NCBI GenBank assembly: GCA_041629655.1
Contig: JBFKMV010000243.1
Location: 1 to 5,653, forward strand
Length of the DNA stretch: 5,653 nt
From: JBFKMV01 sp041629655
GTDB taxonomy: Bacteria; Acidobacteriota; Polarisedimenticolia; Polarisedimenticolales; Polarisedimenticolaceae
Direction: 5' to 3'
The position numbers and the translations under genes are program-made. A model generated the notes under the pieces. It worked only from the letters and a program-made list of their open reading frames with translations. It made no database searches and was not told where the DNA came from. Of this stretch, positions 1-5,653 are shown one piece after another. Every line of letters begins with the position of its first letter. Within the stretch, counting starts at the first letter, position 1.

Positions 1-139
1 CGTAACGGTGCTGGTCGACCAGGCGCGCCAGCGGGTCGGCCTCGCCGGGCGGCGGCGCCTCGGCCGCCGCCGCCGGTGTCGCGCCCGCGAGCATCGCGAG
101 CGCGACCGTCGTTGCCTGGACCAAGCTCTGCCCCGACAT
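1..139 (-). CDS. N-terminus of an exported protein (partial, runs off left edge)
   Basis: The ATG lies at 139-137, and 46 codons are open to the left edge, where the 3' part is cut off. The translation begins MSGQSLVQATTVALAMLAG. It has a short polar start, a hydrophobic stretch (about residues 6-20) and an Ala-rich c-region ending AAAA before EAPPP, which fits a Sec signal peptide cleaved near residues 25-27. The first mature residues are Pro/Ala/Glu-rich and then turn helical (DPLARLVDQHRY). The start is supported by AGGAG at 149-145, five bases upstream. Product: a periplasmic, outer-membrane or secreted protein; too little is present to assign a family. The upstream small frame ends eight bases before this ATG, so the two are probably translated from one message. 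The call rests on the signal peptide and the ribosome binding site. Confidence 0.7.
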   Translation of the reverse strand, partial: MSGQSLVQATTVALAMLAGATPAAAAEAPPPGEADPLARLVDQHRY

Positions 140-147
140 CGTCACTC

Positions 148-276
148 CTACCGGATCATCAACCGCACGTCGACGCAGGCTTCGTTGACCACGCGCGCGT
201 CGCCGCTGAAGAAGCAGGCCTCCCGGACGGCGACGCCGTCGAGTTCTTGACCTGGGAAGAGAATAACATCGGGCAC
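148..276 (-). CDS. Small 42-codon ORF immediately upstream of the exported gene, or the 3' remnant of a lost gene
   Basis: A frame from a possible GTG start at 276-274 to TAG at 150-148 encodes 42 residues ending NEACVDVRLMIR, with two cysteines in similar REAC and NEAC contexts. From codon 12 onward, 30 of 31 codons end in G or C, as in the neighbouring genes; the first 11 codons do not (4 of 11). The stop overlaps the AGGAG of the next gene (TAGGAGTGACGATG), a normal operon junction. No good ribosome binding site precedes the GTG, and an ATG at 336-334 in the same frame also lacks one. The coding-like part may therefore be a short leader or small protein, or the C-terminal stub of a gene truncated when the two-domain gene arrived. 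No family recognised. Confidence 0.4.
   Translation of the reverse strand: MPDVILFPGQELDGVAVREACFFSGDARVVNEACVDVRLMIR
226..240. promoter_or_regulatory. Perfect 15-base dyad (7-base arms, 1-base centre)
   Basis: GACGGCG A CGCCGTC is a perfect inverted repeat in the divergent region. With a single central base it cannot form an RNA hairpin, so if functional it would be a binding site for a dimeric regulator. It lies inside the small minus-strand ORF (codons Asp-Gly-Val-Ala-Val), and GC-rich coding DNA produces such dyads by chance. Confidence 0.2.
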
Positions 277-293
277 CCCGACCCGCACCGTTC

Positions 294-323
294 GGTATAC
301 TGCGGCCAAACCGGAGCGTTCAA
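294..323 (-). promoter_or_regulatory. Candidate sigma70-like promoter reading left
   Basis: On the minus strand TTGAAC (323-318) is followed after 18 bases by TATACC (299-294). Each hexamer matches the consensus at 4 of 6 positions. Transcription would begin near 288-286 and read into the small ORF and the exported protein gene. This is a pattern match by eye only; sigma specificity in this organism is unknown. Confidence 0.35.
296..301 (+). promoter_or_regulatory. Candidate -10 element for the two-domain gene
   Basis: TATACT differs from the TATAAT consensus at one base and lies 38 bases before the ATG at 340, which would give a leader of about 30 bases. No convincing -35 hexamer is present 16-18 bases upstream (the region is GC-rich, around gcaccc at 273-278). 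The TTGACC at 247-252 is too far away. The element overlaps the leftward -10 through the palindrome GTATAC (295-300). Confidence 0.35.
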
Positions 324-325
324 CC

Positions 326-332
326 GAGGGAG
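326..332 (+). promoter_or_regulatory. Ribosome binding site fixing the start of the two-domain gene
   Basis: GAGGGAG ends seven bases before the ATG at 340. This favours 340 over the far upstream in-frame ATG at 76, and over the out-of-frame ATG at 335, which is too close. The N-terminus thus begins MGKAVPTRKP, a short polar lead-in to the first beta-strand CFVIMPF. Confidence 0.7.
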
Positions 333-339
333 ACATGCC

Positions 340-1653
340 ATGGGCAAGGCCGTGCCCACCCGCAAGCCGGGTCCAGAGGACGATCTGCAACGCGAGTGTT
401 TCGTGATCATGCCGTTCGGCGAGAAGACGTTCGACGGCACCAAGCTCGACTTCGACCGCGTCTACCGGGAGATCATCAGGCCGGCGGTCGAGGTGCTGAA
501 CCGGGAGAACCTGCGCATCCGCTGCGTGCGCTGCGACGAGATCGAGAAGGCCGGGATGATCCACGAGGCGATGATCCGCCACATCAACCAGGCCGAGGTG
601 GCGGTGGTCGACATCACGTCGCTCAACCCCAACGTGTTCTACGAGCTGGGGGTGCGGCACACGCTGCACGACCGGGTGACGGTGATGATCCGTCGCCAGG
701 GCACCAAGAACCCGTTCAACATCGCCGGGATGAACACCGTCTCCTACGGGCTGGACAAGCGGGCGGCGGAGCAGGCGCGCACCGCCATCACCAACTTCGT
801 CCGTAACGGGTTGCTGAGCAGCGGCCGCGACAGCCTGGTCCACGCCATGATTCCCGGGCTGAAGGTCCACAGCGGGTCGGCGGTGCTCTGCGATTACCGG
901 GTCTACCGGTACGTGCCGGAGCGCGCGCACGGCAAGGAGCTGTGCCTGGTGACCGGGGACATCCGCTACGTCAACCTCAACCCCGAGGTCCAGGAGGGCA
1001 AGATCGACATCTGGGTCAACTCGGAGAACATCAACATGGAGATGGCGCGGGTCTTCGACACCGGCGTGTCCGCGTTGATCCGCTACCTCGGGGCCAAGAC
1101 CAACCCCACCGGCGGAATCGTCGAGGACACGATCGCCGACGAGCTGCGCGAGACGATGAAGCAGAACGGCACCCAGCAGGTCAACCCGGGCGTCGTCGTG
1201 GCCACGGGCAGCGGGCGGCTGGCCGAGACGCACGGCGTGCGCCGGATCTACCACGCGGCGTCGGTCTACGGCACCATCGGCGGCGGCTACCATCCGATCG
1301 CCAACGTCGAGCACTGCGTCACCGCGGCGCTCCAGCTCGCCGACGAGGAGGCGCGGCAGCTCCCGGAGGGCGAGCGTTACTCGTCGATCCTGTTCCCGGT
1401 GCTCGGCACGGGGCAGGGGGGCGCGGACATGCTGCTCAGCGCCCGCCGGCAGTTCGCCGCCGCCATCACGTTCCTGCGCGGCGTCCCCGAGACGCCGATC
1501 CGGCGGGTGTGCTTTCTGGCCCGGACCCGGCAGCAGCTCAACGCGTGCCGGCTGGTGCTGGCCGAGATGGGCGTCCCCCGGGGGAACGGCGAGGAGCCGG
1601 CGGAGCCGCCGCGCCCGAAGCGCCCGCGCGAGCCGCGCAAGCGCCGCGCGTAG
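340..1653 (+). CDS. NDT/TIR-like domain fused to a macro domain; predicted NAD+/ADP-ribose signalling or defence protein
   Basis: 437 residues, cytosolic, with no signal peptide or membrane segment. Residues about 18-155 form a Rossmann-like nucleoside 2-deoxyribosyltransferase/TIR-like domain: strand CFVIMPFG (20-27), strand and acidic residue VVDIT (89-93, D91), and NPNVFYELG (96-104). E102 sits where the family's catalytic Glu (the ELG helix) is expected. Such domains cleave or exchange N-glycosidic bonds in nucleosides or, in TIR-like relatives, NAD+. Residues about 198-410 form a macro domain: GDIRYV (206-211), VNSEN (226-230), a VATGSGRL...IYHAASV segment (287-309) and the phosphate loop FPVLGTGQGGAD (352-363). 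The usual Gly-rich GGGV loop after VNxxN is replaced by INMEMAR. A basic Pro/Arg tail closes the protein (421-437). Inference: one domain makes or consumes an NAD-derived nucleotide and the other binds ADP-ribose or a derivative. Domain identities are fairly secure; substrate and role are not. Confidence 0.85.
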   Translation: MGKAVPTRKPGPEDDLQRECFVIMPFGEKTFDGTKLDFDRVYREIIRPAVEVLNRENLRIRCVRCDEIEKAGMIHEAMIRHINQAEVAVVDITSLNPNVFYELGVRHTLHDRVTVMIRRQGTKNPFNIAGMNTVSYGLDKRAAEQARTAITNFVRNGLLSSGRDSLVHAMIPGLKVHSGSAVLCDYRVYRYVPERAHGKELCLVTGDIRYVNLNPEVQEGKIDIWVNSENINMEMARVFDTGVSALIRYLGAKTNPTGGIVEDTIADELRETMKQNGTQQVNPGVVVATGSGRLAETHGVRRIYHAASVYGTIGGGYHPIANVEHCVTAALQLADEEARQLPEGERYSSILFPVLGTGQGGADMLLSARRQFAAAITFLRGVPETPIRRVCFLARTRQQLNACRLVLAEMGVPRGNGEEPAEPPRPKRPREPRKRRA

Positions 1654-1677
1654 GCGCCTGCTTCTTTCTCGTTGCAC

Positions 1678-1699
1678 GGGAGCTCGACGAGTCGCTCCC
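1678..1699 (+). terminator. Weak candidate stem-loop after the two-domain gene
   Basis: GGGAGC (1678-1683) can pair with GCTCCC (1694-1699) around a 10-base loop, starting 25 bases after the TAG stop. There is no U-tract, only a CCTTT some ten bases downstream, so intrinsic termination is doubtful. The rest of the 104-base gap before the next gene shows no clear promoter. Confidence 0.25.
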
Positions 1700-1757
1700 C
1701 CGCGCGGTCCTTTCGCCGTAAGTTCCGCGCAACGATCCGACGACGAAAGGAGTCCCG

Positions 1758-2981
1758 ATGAGCACCCCCCGGCACGACGACGTCCGCGCGCACGCCTGCT
1801 GTACGTTCGCATTGCTGCTGCTGTCCGTGTTGACCGCCACGACGTCCGCCCTGGCCCTCGACACCGAGCTGGCCACGGTCACCGCCGGCCCCGCGCGCGA
1901 GGACGGGTTCTTCGGCACCTACTTCGTCAGCTTCACCGTCGAGGGGGCGGAGATCGCCGGCGGGACGATCTACAAGCCCGGCGCGCCCCCGACGGAGCTG
2001 TGCCAGCTCGTCTTCGCCGGGCCGGGGTTCCTGGCGCCGGAGAGCTGGTCGTGCGAGCTGGAGGGGTTCGCGAGCCTCGACGAGATCTGCACGATGGTCG
2101 GCTTCGGCGACTTCCGCTTCGAGCTGACCGCGGCCGCCGGAGCCGACGACGCCTTCACGGTGTCCTTCGATCCGGGCTGCGTCGACCCGTGGGACGGCTA
2201 CCCGCAGATCACGGCGCCGTCGCCGGGCGGCGTCGTGCCGCCCGTGCCGGGCGCCGGCGACTTCTGCTGGACTTGCAGCGTCGCGGGAACGTGCGGGGAC
2301 GGCAACTACGCGGTGGCGATCGCGGACCAGGCCACCGGGGATCTCGACAGCGACCTGTTCCGCGAGATCGCGGTGCCGGCGTGCTGGGACCCCGGCATTT
2401 GCATCCCGCCGGCGCCGGACCACGAGTTCGCGGTCACGGCGCTCGAGTTCCACGCCGACCTCGTGCCCGAGACCAGCGACCTCGGCGACGAGTTCCTGTT
2501 CCTCTCCGCGTTCGAGTCCACGAACGTCACGTTGTTCGAGGTCAACGACGCGCCGCCCGCGACGCCGCCCGGCGTTCCCGGCGGCGAGGGCGTGACCGCG
2601 CCGATGACGGCCGCCAAGGGCGCGCCGGACGGATCGACGCTGGACCTGTCGTGGGACGCCGTCAGTTGTTGCAGCATCACGAACCACCACCTGGTCTGGG
2701 GTACCCGCGCCGATCTGCCCGGCGCGCTCGGCGGCACCTACGGGCTGGACGGCAGCCGGTGCGCGCTGGGAGCGGCCGGCAGCTACTCCTGGGCCGGCAC
2801 CCCGGCGCCGGCGTCCGGCGACTTCGTGTGGTGGCTGGTGCTCGCGGACGACGGCGCGACGGTCGAGGGCTCGTGGCGGACCGACAGCGCGGGCAACGAA
2901 CGCAGCGGTCCGGGCGCCGGCGGCGTGTCCGCGCAGTGCGGCATGACCTCCAAGGACGTCGGCAACGCCTGCGGGCGGTGA
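1758..2981 (+). CDS. Secreted cysteine-rich protein of unknown function with an FN3-like C-terminal module
   Basis: 407 residues. AAAGGAG (1746-1752) lies five bases before the ATG. A Sec signal peptide spans about residues 1-33: polar/basic start, hydrophobic core FALLLLSVLTA, and an ALA motif (31-33) before LDTE. The mature protein holds 14 cysteines (82, 99, 111, 141, 170, 173, 179, 209, 215, 304, 305, 335, 394, 405), an even number consistent with disulphides outside the cytoplasm. Residues about 34-262 form a region I do not recognise. A Pro/Gly linker follows (265-276), then a beta-rich module (about 290-407) with LDLSWDAV, a HLVWGT strand, EGSWRTDSAGNERSG (370-384) and CGMTSKD (394-400). 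Modules ending this way recur, to my recollection, at the C-termini of acidobacterial exported proteins, which may make it a surface or sorting domain. It could be in the same transcript as the preceding gene, but a functional link is not shown. Confidence 0.85.
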   Translation: MSTPRHDDVRAHACCTFALLLLSVLTATTSALALDTELATVTAGPAREDGFFGTYFVSFTVEGAEIAGGTIYKPGAPPTELCQLVFAGPGFLAPESWSCELEGFASLDEICTMVGFGDFRFELTAAAGADDAFTVSFDPGCVDPWDGYPQITAPSPGGVVPPVPGAGDFCWTCSVAGTCGDGNYAVAIADQATGDLDSDLFREIAVPACWDPGICIPPAPDHEFAVTALEFHADLVPETSDLGDEFLFLSAFESTNVTLFEVNDAPPATPPGVPGGEGVTAPMTAAKGAPDGSTLDLSWDAVSCCSITNHHLVWGTRADLPGALGGTYGLDGSRCALGAAGSYSWAGTPAPASGDFVWWLVLADDGATVEGSWRTDSAGNERSGPGAGGVSAQCGMTSKDVGNACGR

Positions 2982-2990
2982 GCCGGGGCG

Positions 2991-5653
2991 TCAGAACGAC
3001 AGCCGCATCCCGACCTGGTAGCGCCGGCCGAAGCGGCGGAACGCGTCGTTGTTGCCGTTGAGGCGGAACCCCGTCTCCAGCGCCGGGTTGTAGATGATGT
3101 ACGTCCCGTCGTTGAGCAGGTTGAAGATCTCCCCGGACAGCTGCAGGTTCACCCCGCCGCGCAGGTTCAGCTCGCGGGTCGCCTTGACGTTGAAGTCCCA
3201 GTACGGCACGTTGCGCGCGTCGTTGCGGGTCTGCGTCGGGTAGCTCAGGCGCGCCTGGGCGCCGTTGGTTCCGAAGCCCTGGAGCGACGGCACCGACGAC
3301 GCGAACGAGAAGCGCTGGGACAGCACCGAGAACGGCAGGCCGGATTGCCAGATCGCGGTCCCGCCGAGGCGGATGCCCCAGGCCGTGATCGTGGTGGCGG
3401 CGAGCTTGACCACGTGCCGCTGGTCGGTCGACTGGAATCCCTGCTCGTTGGAACGCAGCGAGTCATCGTCGCCCAGGAACTGCCGGAAGTCCTCGCCGTC
3501 GCCGCGCGCCATCGACCAGGTGTACGAGCCCTGGAGCTCCCAGCCGCGGTACTGCCGGCGCGCGATGCCCAGCACCACCCCCTCGTAGTCGGCGCTGTTG
3601 AAATTGCCGATCAGGTTCACCTCGCCCCAGAACGGGTTGACGGTGTAGAGGTCGGGGATCCCGTCCGGTCGCGCCAGCAACGGGAGCACGTTGATCGGTC
3701 CACCGGCTTCGGGTGGGCCCACCACGTAGGATCCCGTGCAGTCGTCCACGATGCCGTCCGGGCCCTGGCTGAAGTCGATCGGCGGGTCGCCGCCGCGGCG
3801 CGGCACGACGCAGCGGCCGTAGTCGCCGGAGACGTGGTTGAGGTCGAAGTCCTGAAGCTGGTCCCGGTACTCCCGTTTCACCCAGGTCAGGTGCAGCGAG
3901 GTCTCCGCCCACAGCTCGCGCTGGAAGGTGAAGGTGAGCTCGTCCTGGTACGGCGTGCGCAGCTCGTGGTCGATCACGTCGAGGCTGGCCACCGGATCCA
4001 GCTTGCCGCTCAGATTGGCCAGGCTTTCCACCGCCCAGGCGCCGTCGATCCGGGTGGCGCGGAAATCCACCGAGGTCTCGGCCGGCGCCACCTCCTGCAG
4101 CGGCACGATCAGGGGCACGTTGTTGTAGTGACGCCCCGCGGAGAAGGCGAGCTTGGTCCGGCCGTTGCTCCAGGGATCCCAGGCCAGCGCGACGAACGGC
4201 GAGAAGTTCGTGTTGAGCAGCCGGATGTCGGTGGGGCGTCGCTTCCTGTCCTGCCCGGCGGCCTGGTTGACGATCGGGCCGAACAGGTGGTTCAGGTGGC
4301 CGGGAATGTTGAGGATCCGCTTCAGCTCGGCCTGCAGCACCTGCGAGCCCTCGAACGCGGTGAAGCTGCGGATGCGGGCGATGAACGCGTGCGCCCCCTG
4401 GGCCAGCAGCGCCTCGTACGCCGCCAGCTCCGCGGAGGGGTCGAACGGCTCCAGCCCGGGGGCGTTGATGAACTCCCGCTCCAGCCGCCCCCCGATCTCG
4501 ATCGTCAGGTTCTGCGCCGGCTTGAGCTGGTCCTTGACGTAGATCCCCCAGGTCAGCCCGGTCGCCCGGGCGCGCTGCTGCTGGGGGATTCCCAGCGTCA
4601 TGCTGGCCAGGCCGATCAGCTCGACTTCCAGCCCGCCGCTCTGCCCGGCCCCGGGCACCGGCCGGAACACGTCGAACGCGAGCCGCGGCCGCGTCTCGAT
4701 GTCGCGGACGTAACGCTCGTTCTCCACGATCAGGCCGAACTTGAGCTGGTGCGACATGCCGAGCAGCCGGCGGCGCAGGTGGACCGTCGCGTCGCTCTTG
4801 ACCGTGAAGCGCTGGCGGTGGTCGCGAAAGTCGAGCCAGTACGATCCCGAGGTCCTGCCGTCGTCGAGGTTCCGGCAGTGCGCGCTCTCGATCAGGTCCA
4901 TCCCGATCAGGCAGTCGTTGGCCACGCCGCGCTCGCTGGGCCGGACCGAGAACCCGCCGTCCTGCCACGCGACCAGGCTCTCCACGAACACGCGCGGGGA
5001 GTGCGGCGCGCTCCAGACCACCGAGTAGGTGTCGGCCTCGAAACCCAGCTGTCGTGAGGCGCTGGCCGGCGTCAACGAGCTGACGCCGAAGTTGAACACG
5101 TCGAGCGGGTTGGCGTCGTACTTGAAGGCCAGCTTGTTGCGGGGCGAAACCTGCCAGGTGAGCTGGTCGGAGTTGATCTGCTGTTTGCGGGTCACCACCT
5201 CGATCGCGTTCAGCGTGTTGACCGGGTCGTCGCGGTCGATCCACTCGTGGGACAGGCGGTACCACGCGCGGTCCTTGACGATCGGGCCGGAAACCTGGAG
5301 CGAGGGCTGGATCCAGTCGAAGTCGGGCCGCCGTTGCCTCGGGATCGTGGCCGCGCCGTCGCCGTCGAGCGCGCTGGTGCGGTAGATGAAGTCGAACACG
5401 CCCTCGAACTGGTTGCCGCCCTGTTTCTGGATGATGTTGGCGTAGCCGCCCTGCGCCCGGCCGAACTCGGGCCCGGCTCCCGCGGTGATGATCTCCATCT
5501 CCTCGATCGAGTTCGGGTTGATGTTGGCGCGGAACTGCCCGGTCAGTGGATCGACGTTGGAGACGCCGTTGACCAGCGCCTTGAAGTCGCGCGCCCGCGA
5601 GCCGTGCACGTTGGGGTTGCCGTCGTTGTTGGCGTCCTGCACGCCCGGCGCGA
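2991..5653 (-). CDS. TonB-dependent receptor, Oar-like (partial; N-terminus beyond right edge)
   Basis: The frame is open from the right edge to TGA at 2993-2991, giving at least 886 residues of an outer-membrane 22-strand barrel transporter. Numbering from the GTG at 5642-5640, the plug shows ALVNGVSNVDPLTGQF (22-37), IEEMEIITAG (46-55) and EFGRAQGGYANIIQKQGGN (59-77). The barrel follows, with the conserved late segment GSYTWSMARGDGED, then TDQRHVVKL, and a terminal strand ending in Phe (RLSF), the usual BAM recognition residue. The GTG is not the true start: codons for Ala-Pro-Gly precede it without a stop, and the signal peptide, TonB box and any carboxypeptidase-regulatory domain must lie to the right. 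Cysteine pairs C244/C256 and C611/C635 sit in probable extracellular loops. Oar-like receptors import large substrates such as oligosaccharides, peptides or siderophores; the substrate here is unknown. Confidence 0.92.
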   Translation of the reverse strand, partial: APGVQDANNDGNPNVHGSRARDFKALVNGVSNVDPLTGQFRANINPNSIEEMEIITAGAGPEFGRAQGGYANIIQKQGGNQFEGVFDFIYRTSALDGDGAATIPRQRRPDFDWIQPSLQVSGPIVKDRAWYRLSHEWIDRDDPVNTLNAIEVVTRKQQINSDQLTWQVSPRNKLAFKYDANPLDVFNFGVSSLTPASASRQLGFEADTYSVVWSAPHSPRVFVESLVAWQDGGFSVRPSERGVANDCLIGMDLIESAHCRNLDDGRTSGSYWLDFRDHRQRFTVKSDATVHLRRRLLGMSHQLKFGLIVENERYVRDIETRPRLAFDVFRPVPGAGQSGGLEVELIGLASMTLGIPQQQRARATGLTWGIYVKDQLKPAQNLTIEIGGRLEREFINAPGLEPFDPSAELAAYEALLAQGAHAFIARIRSFTAFEGSQVLQAELKRILNIPGHLNHLFGPIVNQAAGQDRKRRPTDIRLLNTNFSPFVALAWDPWSNGRTKLAFSAGRHYNNVPLIVPLQEVAPAETSVDFRATRIDGAWAVESLANLSGKLDPVASLDVIDHELRTPYQDELTFTFQRELWAETSLHLTWVKREYRDQLQDFDLNHVSGDYGRCVVPRRGGDPPIDFSQGPDGIVDDCTGSYVVGPPEAGGPINVLPLLARPDGIPDLYTVNPFWGEVNLIGNFNSADYEGVVLGIARRQYRGWELQGSYTWSMARGDGEDFRQFLGDDDSLRSNEQGFQSTDQRHVVKLAATTITAWGIRLGGTAIWQSGLPFSVLSQRFSFASSVPSLQGFGTNGAQARLSYPTQTRNDARNVPYWDFNVKATRELNLRGGVNLQLSGEIFNLLNDGTYIIYNPALETGFRLNGNNDAFRRFGRRYQVGMRLSF

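Noticed and set aside
76..339. In-frame extension of the two-domain protein back to an ATG at 76
   Set aside because: A good ribosome binding site precedes the ATG at 340, the extra 88 residues are low-complexity and do not look like a domain, and the stretch overlaps the signal-peptide gene on the other strand.
942..1721. 259-codon plus-strand frame inside the two-domain gene
   Set aside because: Out-of-phase reading of the macro domain; Arg/Pro/Gly-rich and without an independent ribosome binding site.
148..1812. 554-codon open frame on the minus strand across the two-domain gene
   Set aside because: It is the antisense shadow of a GC-rich gene (Arg/Ala/Val/Asp/His-rich composition, no domains). 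Only its last part (276-148), outside the plus-strand gene, was kept as a possible small gene.
1377..2690. 437-codon minus-strand open frame spanning two plus-strand genes
   Set aside because: Arg/Gly-rich shadow composition, and it crosses the intergenic region between two well-supported genes on the other strand.
340..2981. A complete multi-gene defence operon made of the two-domain gene and the secreted gene
   Set aside because: The second gene encodes an exported protein with its own strong ribosome binding site and a 104-base gap; no nuclease, membrane effector or other defence partner is visible.
3345..5057. 570-codon plus-strand open frame opposite the receptor
   Set aside because: The receptor reading on the minus strand has clear family motifs through this whole stretch; the plus frame has none.
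3463..5265. 600-codon minus-strand frame overlapping the receptor in another phase
   Set aside because: Pro/Arg/Ala-rich out-of-phase reading of the receptor gene without recognisable motifs.
5640..5642. GTG at 5642-5640 as the start of the receptor
   Set aside because: The frame stays open to the edge, and the plug domain is already under way, so the real N-terminus must lie outside the window.

Overview
The window is GC-rich throughout (roughly two thirds G+C by eye). It reads as a bacterial chromosomal fragment with five protein-coding calls and no RNA genes, CRISPR array or insertion sequence. Two things suggest an Acidobacteriota-like organism, perhaps near Thermoanaerobaculia: a large Oar-type TonB-dependent receptor, and a secreted cysteine-rich protein whose C-terminal module resembles ones I associate with that phylum. 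This placement is an inference from protein style, not from a marker gene.

Left edge (1-339). On the minus strand, a gene for an exported protein begins at 139 and runs off the window at position 1; only its signal peptide and the first mature residues are visible. Just upstream of it on the same strand is a 42-codon open frame (276-148). Its stop codon overlaps the Shine-Dalgarno sequence of the exported gene, and its codons carry a strong coding bias. The rest of this divergent region holds candidate promoters centred on a GTATAC palindrome near 295-300.

Centre (340-1653). The most notable gene encodes a 437-residue two-domain protein. The N-terminal domain is a Rossmann-like nucleoside deoxyribosyltransferase/TIR-like domain, with the CFVIMPFG and NPNVFYELG signatures. 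It is joined to a C-terminal macro domain and a basic Pro/Arg tail. A base/NAD-glycosidic domain and an ADP-ribose-binding domain in one polypeptide suggest NAD+/ADP-ribose signalling or defence. It resembles, in one chain, the split between TIR signal producer and macro-domain sensor seen in some Thoeris systems.

Right part (1758-5653). A secreted protein of unknown function with 14 cysteines in its mature part lies on the plus strand. It is convergent, with a gap of only 9 bases, to the minus-strand TonB-dependent outer-membrane receptor, whose N-terminus lies beyond the right edge. These surface or export genes look like ordinary neighbours; nothing in the sequence ties them to the two-domain protein. 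No classical defence partner gene is visible inside the window.
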